Assembly: GCA_014595895.1 (NCBI GenBank)
Contig: JABUKB010000001.1
Location: 992,001 to 1,056,000 of the forward strand
DNA from: Lysinibacillus odysseyi
GTDB lineage: Bacteria; Bacillota; Bacilli; Bacillales_A; Planococcaceae
Reading direction: 5' to 3'
Length of the DNA: 64,000 nucleotides
Of this stretch, positions 7,918 through 17,397 are shown piece after piece; the first letter of the stretch is position 1; every line of letters begins with the position of its first letter. The notes under the pieces were generated by a model. That model saw nothing but the letters and a program-made list of their open reading frames with translations, searched no databases and was not told the DNA's origin. The translations under genes were made by a program, and so were the position numbers.

Positions 7918-8676
7918 ATGAGATTACAAAACAAGGTAGCGATCGTTACAGGTGCAGCATCAGGGATGGGGAAAGCCATTGCAGAGTTATATGCAAAAGA
8001 AGGGGCGAAAGTAGTCGTTTCAGATTATAATTTTGAAGGCGCACAAGCAGTGGCAGAAGGCATTAAAGCTGCCGGTGGCGAGGCTGTTGCCAACCAAGCA
8101 AACGTAGCAGAGCTTGCTGACATCGAGCGCATGTTCGCCGAAACAAAAGAAGCATATGGTAGATTAGATATTTTAGTGAACAATGCGGGAATCATGGACG
8201 GTATGGAACCAGTAGGTGAAATTTCAGATGAGAAATGGGATCATGTCTTTGCAGTAAATACAACAAGCGTTATGCGTGCTATGCGTATTGCAACAAATAT
8301 CTTCCTCGAGCAAGGTCACGGTGTTATTGTCAACAACATTTCTGTAGGCGGTTTACGTGGTGCTCGTGCAGGTGCAGCTTACACTGCTTCTAAGCATGCC
8401 GTAACTGGTTTAACGAAAAATACAGGGTACATGTATGCACAGTCAGGCATCCGTTGTAACGGGATTGCACCAGGTGGCGTTATGACAAACATCCAATCTT
8501 CTATGACCAATATTTCTAAATATGGTGCAGGTCGTCAAGGCACAGGTATGGGCACAATGCCGCGTGCGGGTGAGTCAGCAGAAATTGCGCAACTTGCCTT
8601 ATTCTTAGGTTCTGATGAGTCAAGCTTCATCAATGGTCAAGTGATTGCTGCAGATGCTGGATGGACTGCTTATTAA
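7918..8676 (+). CDS. Short-chain dehydrogenase/reductase (SDR)
   Basis: A 252-residue classical SDR. The nucleotide motif TGAASGMG is near residue 12 and LVNNAGI near 85; the catalytic Ser lies in NNISVGG, the YTASK tetrad near 154, and the C-terminal GQVIAADAGW. It should use NAD(P)H on an alcohol or ketone; the substrate cannot be told. An AGGAGG precedes the ATG. Divergent from, and probably repressed by, the TetR gene at 7219. Confidence 0.92.
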   Translation: MRLQNKVAIVTGAASGMGKAIAELYAKEGAKVVVSDYNFEGAQAVAEGIKAAGGEAVANQANVAELADIERMFAETKEAYGRLDILVNNAGIMDGMEPVGEISDEKWDHVFAVNTTSVMRAMRIATNIFLEQGHGVIVNNISVGGLRGARAGAAYTASKHAVTGLTKNTGYMYAQSGIRCNGIAPGGVMTNIQSSMTNISKYGAGRQGTGMGTMPRAGESAEIAQLALFLGSDESSFINGQVIAADAGWTAY

Positions 8677-8695
8677 TAGAATAAATGATATATAT

Positions 8696-8741
8696 AAGGG
8701 ATAGCTTATTAGTAGTTTAAAATAGGCTATGCCCTTTTTTC
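8696..8741 (+). terminator. Terminator after the SDR gene
   Basis: AAGGG-ATAGC pairs with GGCTAT-GCCCTT across a ~24-base loop and is followed by TTTTTT. The stem has one bulge. Confidence 0.6.
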
Positions 8742-8962
8742 TTGTTCCGTGAAACGTTGGCACTTAATGAAGTACTCTTTCCAGAAAATATGTCATGTGT
8801 TTGCAAGTGCTTGGAAGTCATTCATAAAGTATAATAGCTAGAGCTCCTATGCAGGAGGCTCTATTTTAATATAATAATTTTCAGCCTTATTGCCGATACA
8901 AAAGCACTAAAATATTCGTTAGAATGATATTATAATCAAAAATGAATGTTAGGTGGAACAAG

Positions 8963-9916
8963 ATGAATTATCGTGTATTACTATATTATCATTATACAAC
9001 AATTGAAGATCCGGTTACTTTCGCTGCAGAGCACTTACAGGCTTGTAACGATCTTGCCCTAAAGGGACGTATTATTGTGGCAACGGAAGGGATCAACGGA
9101 ACAGTATCAGGGACTGTCGAGCAAACAAATGCTTATATGGATTTGATGAAGAACAATCCACTTTTTGATGGTATTGTATTTAAAATAGATGAGGCAGAGG
9201 GGCATGCTTTCAAAAAAATGCATGTGCGCTCGCGTCCAGAGCTTGTAAACTTAAGTTTAGAAGATGACATCAATCCACACGAAATAACAGGGGACTATTT
9301 AACACCTGCTGAATTTATGGAAGAAATGCAACGTGAGGATACGGTTGTGCTCGATGTGCGCAACACGTATGAATATGAGGTAGGTCATTTCCGTGGTGCT
9401 ATTCGTCCAGATGTGGAAACATTCCGCGATACACCACAGTGGGTACGTGACAACCGGGAACTGTTTGAAGGGAAGCGTGTCCTGACGTACTGCACAGGCG
9501 GTATTCGCTGTGAAAAGTTCTCAGGCTGGTTAAAGCGTGAAGGATTTGATGATGTTGGGCAGCTGCACGGCGGCGTTGCGACATACGCAAAAGACCCTGT
9601 CACAAAAGGGCAGCTTTGGGATGGACAAATGTATGTCTTTGACGAACGCATTACCGTTCCCATCAATCAAGTAGAGCATGTAGTCGTAGGAGCGGACCAT
9701 TACGACGGCACGCCTTGTGAGCGCTACATCAATTGTGCGAACCCTGAATGCAACAAAAAGGTTTTAGCTTCAGAAGAAAATGAAGTGAAGCATTTAGGTG
9801 GTTGCACCATTGAATGTACACAACATGAACGCAATCGTTATGTAGAGAAGCATCAGCTATCACAAGAGCATGTACAGCAAGTCATTGCACAGTTAGAAGC
9901 AATGCAAACTGTATAA
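8963..9916 (+). CDS. trhO: tRNA uridine(34) hydroxylase TrhO (rhodanese family)
   Basis: A 317-residue member of the YceA/TrhO family, which hydroxylates U34 of certain tRNAs to 5-hydroxyuridine with O2. The N-terminal acylphosphatase-like domain carries [16 protein letters not shown]. The central rhodanese domain has [15 protein letters not shown] and the active-site Cys in [11 protein letters not shown]. The C-terminus has a Cys cluster ([20 protein letters not shown]). Start ATG 8963 is chosen for AGGTGG six bases upstream. It is monocistronic. Confidence 0.93.
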   Translation: MNYRVLLYYHYTTIEDPVTFAAEHLQACNDLALKGRIIVATEGINGTVSGTVEQTNAYMDLMKNNPLFDGIVFKIDEAEGHAFKKMHVRSRPELVNLSLEDDINPHEITGDYLTPAEFMEEMQREDTVVLDVRNTYEYEVGHFRGAIRPDVETFRDTPQWVRDNRELFEGKRVLTYCTGGIRCEKFSGWLKREGFDDVGQLHGGVATYAKDPVTKGQLWDGQMYVFDERITVPINQVEHVVVGADHYDGTPCERYINCANPECNKKVLASEENEVKHLGGCTIECTQHERNRYVEKHQLSQEHVQQVIAQLEAMQTV

Positions 9917-9959
9917 AAAGAGGACCGTAAATTTATCAAGAACAAAATTTAAATAAATC

Positions 9960-10006
9960 AAAGGACAAAACATGTTTTATATGACTAACATGTTTTGTCC
10001 TTTTTT
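9960..10006 (+). terminator. Terminator after trhO
   Basis: A perfect 16-17 bp stem (AAGGACAAAACATGTT, ten-base loop, AACATGTTTTGTCCTT) with a continuing T run to 10006. Confidence 0.88.
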
Positions 10007-10098
10007 AAATCAGCATAACTGATATTTGAGTTAGAACTATAAAAATAAGACCAAGCGAGGATTTAGGAAGATTATACTTCAACTCACGCAGCGTTTTA

Positions 10099-10142
10099 TT
10101 TTAGGAACTTATTTCCATTGATAGCGTTAAATTTAGTGCTAT
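10099..10142. repeat. TTTAGGAACTT...GCGTTAAATTTA repeat, copy 1
   Basis: A ~36-base block related to the one at 10489-10534: TTTAGGAACTT, a variable TTCCA segment, then GCGTTAAATTTA and a GCTAT end. The 3' half forms a dyad (AGC..TAAATTTA..GCT). Both copies sit ~35-80 bases ahead of small-protein genes. Confidence 0.5.
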
Positions 10143-10174
10143 TAATATGTTTAGGAACTAGAAAGGTGACTTTT

Positions 10175-10390
10175 ATGAAATCCAATCTTCTAATATGGAT
10201 ATTTTTTCTTCCCTTGTTCTTATTATTCGTTTTAATGTTATATATTGAAGCGTCAATTTATTCCCTTTCTCCTGATGCGAATTTTTGGATGGGATTTAAG
10301 AATGTTTGGTATCGTTCAATATGGTTTTACGCAATATTATTACTAATTTTCTTCTTGCTTTATTTAAAGTTTCTGCGTAAAGAAAAATAA
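10175..10390 (+). CDS. Small membrane protein, unknown
   Basis: A 71-residue protein with two transmembrane helices, LIWIFFLPLFLLFVLMLYIEA near the start and YAILLLIFFLLYLKFL at the end, and a basic C-terminus (RKEK). I start at ATG 10175 because AAAGGTG lies eight bases upstream; the frame is open from 10118. Family not recognised. Confidence 0.55.
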   Translation: MKSNLLIWIFFLPLFLLFVLMLYIEASIYSLSPDANFWMGFKNVWYRSIWFYAILLLIFFLLYLKFLRKEK

Positions 10391-10488
10391 AGATTTTTGA
10401 ACCTATAATGCTGGACTAACGGGGGCTTTGATTCAAGAAGGATGAATGCCTTTTTGAATAAACTTATTTTAATGAGGGGGCAGATTAC

Positions 10489-10534
10489 TTTAGGAACTTT
10501 CTTCCACTTCTGGCGTTAAATTTATAAACGCTAT
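10489..10534. repeat. TTTAGGAACTT...GCGTTAAATTTA repeat, copy 2
   Basis: Second copy of the block at 10099-10142. Here the 3' half can form a hairpin, GCGTT paired with AACGC. It lies ~35 bases before the lipoprotein gene at 10568. Confidence 0.5.
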
Positions 10535-10567
10535 GTAGCTGTTAACTATAATAAAAGAGGTGGTATT

Positions 10568-10792
10568 CTGAAAAAACTATTTATTCTGTTTATTGTAATT
10601 AGCGTTCTATTAGTTGGCTGCTCTCAAGAAAAAAGCTATAACGTTTGGGTTGACGCGTCACAAGGTCAAGAAATTATTGATTCAGCAATGGAAAGGCTTA
10701 CTAATGCCAAAATTGATTTTATTATGGATGATAATGGAAGTGTTTTAGTAAATGAAAAAGACATGGATAAGGCTGTAATGTGCTGTTCTTAA
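10568..10792 (+). CDS. Small lipoprotein with CTG start
   Basis: A 74-residue protein. The signal peptide is basic (KKLFILFIVISVLLVGC), with lipobox LVGC giving a lipidated Cys near residue 18, followed by a short soluble domain ending KAVMCCS. There is no ATG, GTG or TTG at the right place. CTG at 10568 follows AGAGGTGG by five bases and fits the signal peptide start, so CTG initiation is inferred. Its stop is 24 bases from the next small membrane gene, implying co-transcription. Family not recognised; a start-codon mutation making it a pseudogene is the alternative. Confidence 0.5.
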   Translation: MKKLFILFIVISVLLVGCSQEKSYNVWVDASQGQEIIDSAMERLTNAKIDFIMDDNGSVLVNEKDMDKAVMCCS

Positions 10793-10815
10793 ACTAATTG
10801 GATGGAGGCATCATT

Positions 10816-11100
10816 ATGTGGGTAATATTAGGTCTTATTGCAATAGCAGCAACTTTTATAAATCTTTATATGTATACAATAGGTAAAGATTACAAACTCG
10901 CGATGGCAATGGGGTTATCATTTACAGCATTAACGCTTTGCGCAGAATATAGTCTTATATCGATGTGGGTAGAAGCGGAAGATTGGGCAGCTTTGATGGA
11001 TGTAGTACCCGGTATGGAAAGGGCATTATGGTTTTTAACCATTGTTTCGATTTTACTAAATATAGCGCCTATACTTTTGGAGTTTAAAAATAAAAAGTAA
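10816..11100 (+). CDS. Small three-helix membrane protein, unknown
   Basis: A 94-residue protein: TM helices at about 2-22 (WVILGLIAIAATFINLYMY), 30-50 and 68-90, with an acidic loop (WVEAEDWAALMD) between the last two and a Lys-rich end. Start ATG 10816 follows GATGGAGG by seven bases. Probably co-transcribed with the lipoprotein at 10568. Not assigned to a family. Confidence 0.6.
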   Translation: MWVILGLIAIAATFINLYMYTIGKDYKLAMAMGLSFTALTLCAEYSLISMWVEAEDWAALMDVVPGMERALWFLTIVSILLNIAPILLEFKNKK

Positions 11101-11353
11101 TTTCTTATTGCGGTTCATACGACTTTACAATGTTAGTTAAAAACATTCCCAACTGGTTATATTTTGATATAGAATATATTCACCAATATAAAGAGCATGT
11201 GTTCGTTTTTGAAATATACATATTATACTAATTAATCAACGTCTATCCAATAATCTAATATGAATGAAAAAAGAGGATATATGCTCATGTATTGAACATA
11301 TTATCCTCTAATTAGTTTAGTCTATTTAAATGAAATAGCTCGTTTCCTTTTTG

Positions 11354-11752
11354 TTATCCTGTAATTTTATAATGCTGCGCAATTTCCTTAGGTACAGGGA
11401 TCGCTTGGCGTTTCTCTAAATCCATAATTACCAATATGGCGTTACATTCACTGCATAGCTCATCTTCCCGGTACATTTTCTGCTGAAATGCAAAACTCTT
11501 ATTTCCTACATGGGATAGCTCCGTCTCTAGACGAACCGTTTCCCCTAAACGTACTTCACGATGGTAAGTCGTATCAAATTTAATGAGCGCTGTTCCTAAT
11601 GATTTCTCAATTAACGAGGGAAGCCCCAGTCCGATTTCATCTAACCAGTTCAAACGAGCGTCACTGAAAATAAGTACATAACGATTGAAATTCATATGGT
11701 TTAATTCATCAATATCCGATTGTGTCACAGTATAATGGAATGTAGTTTTCAT
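11354..11752 (-). CDS. Hotdog-fold acyl-CoA thioesterase
   Basis: A 132-residue 4HBT/YbgC-type thioesterase. The active-site region near residue 13 reads QSDIDELNHMNFNRYV, with the family Asp and the HMNF helix cap; the rest shows the expected alternating strand pattern (VRLETELSHVGNKSFAFQQKMYRE). It should hydrolyse an acyl-CoA; chain length is unknown. Monocistronic. Confidence 0.85.
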   Translation of the reverse strand: MKTTFHYTVTQSDIDELNHMNFNRYVLIFSDARLNWLDEIGLGLPSLIEKSLGTALIKFDTTYHREVRLGETVRLETELSHVGNKSFAFQQKMYREDELCSECNAILVIMDLEKRQAIPVPKEIAQHYKITG

Positions 11753-11928
11753 AAAAGCCTCCGTTCAATTATAAAAAATTTAAAAGTGATTGTCCGCCAC
11801 ATACATTGTGGGAATAGTCGTTACCAAAAGAAAGGATTGTCATTTCTTTCATCGGCAGCCATCACTTCCTGTACCTTCTATTATGTTCGAAAGAATGACG
11901 CATGTACAAGCAAAGACAATAAAAAAAT

Positions 11929-11957
11929 CTACTTAACAGTTTATCCCTGCTAAGTAG
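11929..11957 (-). terminator. Terminator after panF
   Basis: CTACTTAACAG (11929-11939) pairs with CTGCTAAGTAG (11947-11957); on the minus strand the stem is followed by a run of seven T. Confidence 0.75.
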
Positions 11958-11965
11958 AAGTCAAA

Positions 11966-13414
11966 TTAAATATCTAGTGCGCCTTTATTTTCTTTGTCTT
12001 GCGTCGCTAAACTGACAGCCACAAACACAACAAGAGAAATAAGGATGGGTAACGTAACCGTATGCATACCAAAGACATGCGGTGCTAAACGATCAATCCC
12101 TATATACAGAGTCAAACCAACAATCATGGAAGAGATGGCACCGTATTTATTCGCCTTTTTCCAGTACAAGCCAAAGACCACGCTCCATAAAAAGGCTGAT
12201 TCAAGACCGCCGAAAGCAAATAAATTGAGCCACACGAGTAAATCTGGCGGGTTCAAGGCAAAAACGACAACGGCTAAACCGAGACTTGTCGTTGTCCAGA
12301 AGCTCGTTTTCTTAATTTTTTCCTCGCTTGCTTGCGGATTAAAGAAATGTAAATAAATATCCTTTACTACGGTCGAGCTAATGAGCATAAGTAAGGCATT
12401 GACCGTTGACATAATTGCTGCCATTGGAGCAGCCAATACAATTCCCGCTAAAAGTGGTGGCAATACTTCCAGCGTTAGCAATGGCATGACCTTATCGCCG
12501 ATTTCTATTCCTGGCATGACAGGTCGAGCCAGTACACCAATTACATGCATGCCGAACATGATTGTCCCAATGCCCATTGTACCAATTAGAATGGCGCGGT
12601 GCAGGCTTTTTGAATCCTTATAGCTCATGGCACGCACGGCAACTTGCGGTAAGCCGATCACACCTAAACCAATCAAAATCCAAAATGTCGATACATACAA
12701 GGGTGTTAAACTACCTTCTGCACCAAATGGGGAAATGAATTGTGGATTTTCAGCCACTAGGCTTTGCATAATATTTTCAACACCGCCGCCCGCAACAATC
12801 GTTCCAATCAGTAAAATGATCGTGCCGATAATCATCACGGAACCTTGTACTGCATCTGTTAAGGCTACGGCTTTAAATCCTCCAATTACTACATAGATTA
12901 GTACCGTTACCGCGAAAATAAGCAATGCCGCTGTATAATCCAAGCCGGTTAAGGATTCGATTAACCGCGCTCCGCCGACCCACTGAGCGGTCATCGAGGC
13001 AAATAAAAAGACGATAATACTGATGGCAGATAAAATGACAACAACATTCGATTGATAGCGTTTCTTCAAGAAATCAATTAAGGTAATAGCTTCATATTTA
13101 CGGGAAATAATCGCAAATTTCTTTCCTAGCACCATCAAGACGAAGTAGCCTGCAGGCAGCTGAGCCATCGCTAGCAATACCCAGCCAAGTCCTTGCTGGT
13201 ACGCAACACCGGGACCGCCGATAAAGCTTGAAGCGGAGCCGTATGTTGCCATCATCGTCATGGCCAGCAGGAAGCCGCCCATTTCGCGACCACCTAAAAA
13301 GTATTCCTGCATAAAGGAATCAGACGTGCGGATTTGTTTATTAGCCCAAATGCCAATCCCGAAAATAATAATTAAAAATATAAATAGCGGAATAATAACT
13401 GTCCAGTGAATCAT
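11966..13414 (-). CDS. panF: Sodium/pantothenate symporter PanF
   Basis: A 482-residue sodium:solute symporter (SSS family) with ~13 transmembrane helices. The N-terminal part has the PanF-like DSFMQEYFLGGREMGGFLLAMTMMATYGSASSF and FIGGPGVAYQQGLGW blocks, and the sodium-site region follows. The partner just upstream is a YhdT-like small protein, the same pairing as yhdT-panF in enterobacteria, which supports pantothenate as the substrate. The start ATG overlaps the last four bases of the upstream gene. Confidence 0.9.
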   Translation of the reverse strand: MIHWTVIIPLFIFLIIIFGIGIWANKQIRTSDSFMQEYFLGGREMGGFLLAMTMMATYGSASSFIGGPGVAYQQGLGWVLLAMAQLPAGYFVLMVLGKKFAIISRKYEAITLIDFLKKRYQSNVVVILSAISIIVFLFASMTAQWVGGARLIESLTGLDYTAALLIFAVTVLIYVVIGGFKAVALTDAVQGSVMIIGTIILLIGTIVAGGGVENIMQSLVAENPQFISPFGAEGSLTPLYVSTFWILIGLGVIGLPQVAVRAMSYKDSKSLHRAILIGTMGIGTIMFGMHVIGVLARPVMPGIEIGDKVMPLLTLEVLPPLLAGIVLAAPMAAIMSTVNALLMLISSTVVKDIYLHFFNPQASEEKIKKTSFWTTTSLGLAVVVFALNPPDLLVWLNLFAFGGLESAFLWSVVFGLYWKKANKYGAISSMIVGLTLYIGIDRLAPHVFGMHTVTLPILISLVVFVAVSLATQDKENKGALDI

Positions 13415-13671
13415 TGCTTGTCCTCCTCATCAAATGAGATATCTTTGAAGAACAGCTTGATGGCTAGCCAGATAGCGATAATCATAAAAATGGTGCCAGC
13501 AATACAGCTATAGAAAAACCATGCCGGAAAACCTAGTATAAACGTATATTCAGTTGGATCACCTGAGCCCAATCCGTAGGCAAACCCGAACCAAATCCCA
13601 AAATTCAGTACGACGAGCATAACTCCAATGAGCGCTTCACGATGGGCGATTTGAAAACGTTTATCTCGCAT
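13411..13671 (-). CDS. YhdT-family (DUF997) small membrane protein
   Basis: An 86-residue protein with two transmembrane helices (ALIGVMLVVLNFGIWFGFAYGLG; FFYSCIAGTIFMIIAIWLAIKLFF) and an acidic C-terminus. The family is conserved next to PanF and probably assists the symporter, though no mechanism is established. Start ATG 13671 is selected over 13692 because GAGGGTG is seven bases upstream. Operon with panF, four-base overlap. Confidence 0.82.
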   Translation of the reverse strand: MRDKRFQIAHREALIGVMLVVLNFGIWFGFAYGLGSGDPTEYTFILGFPAWFFYSCIAGTIFMIIAIWLAIKLFFKDISFDEEDKQ

Positions 13672-13813
13672 AGTGTCACCCTCTCTTCTCATAAAAACTA
13701 TCTACCTATCATACTTGTTAACATTTTTTTTGTGAAGAGAAATTTACAAAGTAGGGGGATAAATTTACATAAAAATATTGCATTATAGAGTATAAATAAA
13801 GGAAATAGAAAGT

Positions 13814-14974
13814 ATGAGGTCACAATATATGAAAACTTATTGGCAAATTTTTTGGACGGCGCTGCGCCTAGGTCTTACTTCATTTGGCGGACCGACAGCT
13901 CATTTAGGGTATTTCCAGCAAACCTATGTAAAAGAGAAAAAGTGGCTCTCCAATCAAGAATTCACGGATTTAGTCGCGCTCAGCCAATTTATACCCGGTC
14001 CAGCCTCCAGTCAAGTGGGAATCGGAATTGGCTTAAAAAAAGGGGGGATAATTGGTAGTATCATATCGTTTATCGGTTTTACGATGCCCACGGTACTAGT
14101 ATTGATGATTTTTGCTACATACGCTGTCAGTTTTGAGCAAACGCCAGGTTGGCTTCAAGGGTTAAAGCTTGTAGCTGTAGCGATTATTGCTCATGCCATC
14201 ATCGATATGTCAAAAAAATTAATTCGCTCGAGTTGGCATGCCATCATTGCCGTGATTGCACTCATCATATTACTGCTTTATACAACCGTTCTCTCCCAAA
14301 TTGCTGTGCTAATAGGAGCAGCTATTTTCGGGTATGTGTTTATAAAAGAGAAAGAAGCAGCTACCGATGCAAAATCTCCATTGTCTATGAAATTTGGTGC
14401 CTTGTGCTTGCTGCTGTTTTCTCTATTGCTTATCGCTGCACCGATTCTGTCAGGGCTATGGTCAAATGAATGGCTACAGTTATTTGAAAAGTTCTACACA
14501 GCAGGAGCTCTCGTTTTTGGTGGGGGACATGTGGTATTGCCTTTACTGCAAACGCAATTTGTTGATAGCGGAATGGTGACGGCTGATCATTTCATCGCTG
14601 GGTATGGTGCGACACAGGCGGTTCCTGGTCCGTTATTTACCTTCGCAGCTTATATAGGGATGGTAATAGGGGGAGTGCCGACTGCTCTGTGGGCGATATT
14701 CGCTATTTTTCTCCCTGCTTTTTTACTGCTGTTTGGTACCTATCCGTTTTGGCATTATGTCAGTCAGCAAGCCAAATTGCGAGGGGCGATTTCAGGCATG
14801 AATGCCGCTGTGGTAAGTATTTTAGTCGCGACCTTTATTTCTCCTGTCATCACGCAGTCTATTGGTCATATAAAAGATGTTGTGATAGCGGTCATTCTCT
14901 TTTTACTGCTGTTTAAAATAAAGCCGATGTGGGCTGTGCTTATCAGTATATTGTTGGGGCTGATTATGTATTAA
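13814..14974 (+). CDS. chrA: ChrA-type chromate transporter
   Basis: A 386-residue CHR-family protein with two homologous halves. Each carries the family signature: LGLTSFGGPTAHLGYFQ and SQFIPGPASSQ in the first; GALVFGGGHVVLPLLQ and QAVPGPLFTFAAYIG in the second. About ten transmembrane helices. Family members export chromate, but many homologues are uncharacterised. An ATG five codons in (13829) is an alternative start with GAGGT upstream. Single gene; no ChrB-type regulator nearby. Confidence 0.88.
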   Translation: MRSQYMKTYWQIFWTALRLGLTSFGGPTAHLGYFQQTYVKEKKWLSNQEFTDLVALSQFIPGPASSQVGIGIGLKKGGIIGSIISFIGFTMPTVLVLMIFATYAVSFEQTPGWLQGLKLVAVAIIAHAIIDMSKKLIRSSWHAIIAVIALIILLLYTTVLSQIAVLIGAAIFGYVFIKEKEAATDAKSPLSMKFGALCLLLFSLLLIAAPILSGLWSNEWLQLFEKFYTAGALVFGGGHVVLPLLQTQFVDSGMVTADHFIAGYGATQAVPGPLFTFAAYIGMVIGGVPTALWAIFAIFLPAFLLLFGTYPFWHYVSQQAKLRGAISGMNAAVVSILVATFISPVITQSIGHIKDVVIAVILFLLLFKIKPMWAVLISILLGLIMY

Positions 14975-15177
14975 GTGTTGAAAGTAACTCAAATACTCTC
15001 ACTCTTCGCGATTATACTTTACAAGAATAATAATTAGTTATGTATATGAGAATGTAAAAATTGCATTATTTTCTTTTAATAATGCTTTTTATTATCTCTT
15101 TAACTTTTAATTATTCTATAATATGTAATAATAATTCTATTATTTGCGCTAAAAAACTAAGTATAGAAGGTGAGTGT

Positions 15178-16407
15178 ATGAAATTAGCAACAAAAATTTT
15201 ATGGGCTTTAGCATTAGGGGCAATCGTAGGGGTTGTTTTAAATCTAACAGCACCTGATTTTTTTATAAAAGCGGATAGTTTTTTATTTACACCGTTAGGA
15301 ACAATCTTTTTAAACCTGATTAAAATGTTAATCGTACCCCTTGTATTTTTCTCTATTACCGTAGGGGTAGCCAACATAGGAGATCCAAAAGCGTTAGGGC
15401 GCATGGGCAGTAAGACGATGATTTTCTTTTTAGCAACCACAGCTGTTGCTATTAGCATTGGGATTGCACTAGGTCTTATTTTCCAGCCAGGTGCTGGCGG
15501 TAATTTTGATGTAACAGATGCAAGTTATGAGGCGAAAGAAGCGCCGCCGGTATCTGAAACATTGCTCAGTATTATTCCAGTAAACCCAATTCAATCAATG
15601 GCTAACGGAGATATGCTACCTATTATTTTCTTCGCAATATTTATTGGTTTAGGGATTAGTTATTTAGGTACAAAAGTTACGTTAATCCGTAATTTTGTGG
15701 AGCAGGCCAATGAGCTGATGATGTTCCTTGTGACGCTTGTTATGAAATTCGCGCCGTACGGTACATTCGGTTTAATTGCTTCAGCGGTTGGTAAACAAGG
15801 GTTGGATGCATTAAAAGCGATGTTTATGTATATGGTAATCGTTATAGCCGCTTTATTCCTTCATAGCATAGTTGTGTATGGCGGAGCCTTAAAATTACTA
15901 GCTAAGCGCAATCCGATTACTGTTATCAAAGCGTATCTTCCGGCACTAACCGTTGCTTTCAGTACATCGAGCAGTAGTGCGACGCTTCCTGTTTCGATGG
16001 AGGTAGCACAAAACAAACTAAACGTGCCTAAAGGGATTAGTAGCTTTGTCCAGCCTTTAGGCGCTACGATTAATATGGACGGTACAGCAATCATGCAAGG
16101 GGTAGCAACAATCTTTATCGCACAAGTATATGGTGTGGATTTAACCTTCGCCCAGCTTTTAACGGTAATTTTAACAGCCGTTTTAGCATCCATTGGTACA
16201 GCAGCTGTGCCAGGTGCAGGAATGATTATGCTAGCAATGGTACTAGAATCTGTCGGTTTACCAGTAGAGGGGATTGCCCTTATCATCGGTGTTGACCGCT
16301 TGCTGGATATGACACGTACAGCTGTTAACTGTTTAGGCGATCTAACATGTGCACTGTATGTTACAGAAAGTGAAAAGAACCGCGAAGATAAGAAAACAAT
16401 GGCTTAA
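15178..16407 (+). CDS. Sodium/proton-dicarboxylate (glutamate/aspartate) symporter
   Basis: A 409-residue DAACS-family (GltP/GltT/DctP) transporter. Substrate-site hallmarks are present: the serine-rich re-entrant loop STSSSSATLPVSM, the NMDGTAIMQGVATIF helix, and DRLLDMTRTAVN near the end. Likely substrate is L-glutamate or L-aspartate. Start ATG 15178 has AAGGTG 8 bases upstream; the frame is open from 15061 with no other good start. An imperfect hairpin and T6 run follow at 16414-16457. Confidence 0.9.
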   Translation: MKLATKILWALALGAIVGVVLNLTAPDFFIKADSFLFTPLGTIFLNLIKMLIVPLVFFSITVGVANIGDPKALGRMGSKTMIFFLATTAVAISIGIALGLIFQPGAGGNFDVTDASYEAKEAPPVSETLLSIIPVNPIQSMANGDMLPIIFFAIFIGLGISYLGTKVTLIRNFVEQANELMMFLVTLVMKFAPYGTFGLIASAVGKQGLDALKAMFMYMVIVIAALFLHSIVVYGGALKLLAKRNPITVIKAYLPALTVAFSTSSSSATLPVSMEVAQNKLNVPKGISSFVQPLGATINMDGTAIMQGVATIFIAQVYGVDLTFAQLLTVILTAVLASIGTAAVPGAGMIMLAMVLESVGLPVEGIALIIGVDRLLDMTRTAVNCLGDLTCALYVTESEKNREDKKTMA

Positions 16408-16413
16408 TAGAAG

Positions 16414-16457
16414 GAGGCTGTGTGATGAGGTATTGCTCATGGCATAGTCTCTTTTTT
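16414..16457 (+). terminator. Imperfect terminator after the dicarboxylate symporter
   Basis: GAGGCT...GATGAG pairs imperfectly with CTCAT...AGTCTC and is followed by TTTTTT. Confidence 0.55.
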
Positions 16458-16550
16458 GCTGTGGGCTCTTCTCGATTGCCGATTGCTTGCTTCACCTGCG
16501 AGTAACCGATAAGATTATGATACAGTTATATTTCTTTAGGAGGCTTTGTT

Positions 16551-16757
16551 GTGGGGTTACGTAGTAAAGTAATGATGTTTGTAGGGGCAATTATGATAGC
16601 CATTTGCCTATTTGTGAATTTACCAGTGAGCTTCGGTGTTTGGTTAGTGCTATTTTTATTTAGCATGTTTATTGCAGGTGCAGGTGCTGTATTGGCGATT
16701 ATTGAATTAGCGAAAAGCATCAAAGAAGAAGCTGAATCCAAAGCGAAATCTCAATGA
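16551..16757 (+). CDS. Small two-helix membrane protein
   Basis: A 68-residue protein: TM1 VMMFVGAIMIAICLFV, TM2 FGVWLVLFLFSMFIAGAGAVLAII, then a Lys/Glu-rich cytoplasmic helix. Starts at GTG 16551, seven bases after TAGGAGG. Family unknown to me; lies alone between the symporter and a lipoprotein gene. Confidence 0.65.
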   Translation: MGLRSKVMMFVGAIMIAICLFVNLPVSFGVWLVLFLFSMFIAGAGAVLAIIELAKSIKEEAESKAKSQ

Positions 16758-16891
16758 TAATAGAATTGTTTTGTAGGTGATCATCACTTATAAAGCAGTT
16801 CTTTTTTATTAAAAACTGATAAATCAACCTATAGCATGTTAATTTATGGTATGATTCTGTTGGAAACTTTCAACTGAAAGGTGGAAGACTC

Positions 16892-17299
16892 GTGAAAAAA
16901 TGTCTAATAGCGGCAGGGGTGTTTACAGTCATTGTATTAGCCGGGTGCCAAGAAGAGCAACTAGAGGAACAGCCCCATGTGAAAGTAGAGATCAATACAA
17001 CCGTAGCGCAAAATCTTTCACAGCAGGACAAACTATTATTAATGCTTGAAAATGATTTGCAACAGGAAATTGCCACACTCAGCAAGCTCGATGAAGAGGG
17101 CATATCTATTATGCTTTCCGCTGATGCAGACAATAACGTGTCCAGTGCGATTGTATTGCCAATAGAAAATCCAATAGCTCCTGATACATTGCAACAGATA
17201 GTGAAAAGCGTCATAGCCGCCATTACTGCTGAACAAAATATGAAAATCACGGAAGATCATATTACGATTACGGATACGGTAGGAAAACATTTTTATTAG
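16892..17299 (+). CDS. Secreted lipoprotein, unknown function
   Basis: A 135-residue protein with a clean lipoprotein signal (KKCLIAAGVFTVIVLAGC, lipobox LAGC at ~residue 19) and an acidic mature domain rich in Gln/Glu. GTG start at 16892 follows AAAGGTGG by seven bases. No family recognised. Monocistronic, ended by the hairpin at 17366-17397. Confidence 0.7.
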   Translation: MKKCLIAAGVFTVIVLAGCQEEQLEEQPHVKVEINTTVAQNLSQQDKLLLMLENDLQQEIATLSKLDEEGISIMLSADADNNVSSAIVLPIENPIAPDTLQQIVKSVIAAITAEQNMKITEDHITITDTVGKHFY

Positions 17300-17365
17300 A
17301 AGGACAAGTACGGTGACCATTTGTATAATTGCTACATACATACTCTTGCATATGGATAGCCAGCG

Positions 17366-17397
17366 CCTGTACTCTCCGAAAGGGAGTACAGGTTTTT
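17366..17397 (+). terminator. Terminator before cobD
   Basis: CCTGTACTC / GAGTACAGG stem around a nine-base loop, followed by TTTTT. Confidence 0.82.

Noticed and set aside
12381-12896. Open frames opposite panF
   Set aside because: Shadows of the panF coding strand; composition follows the codon pattern of the real gene.
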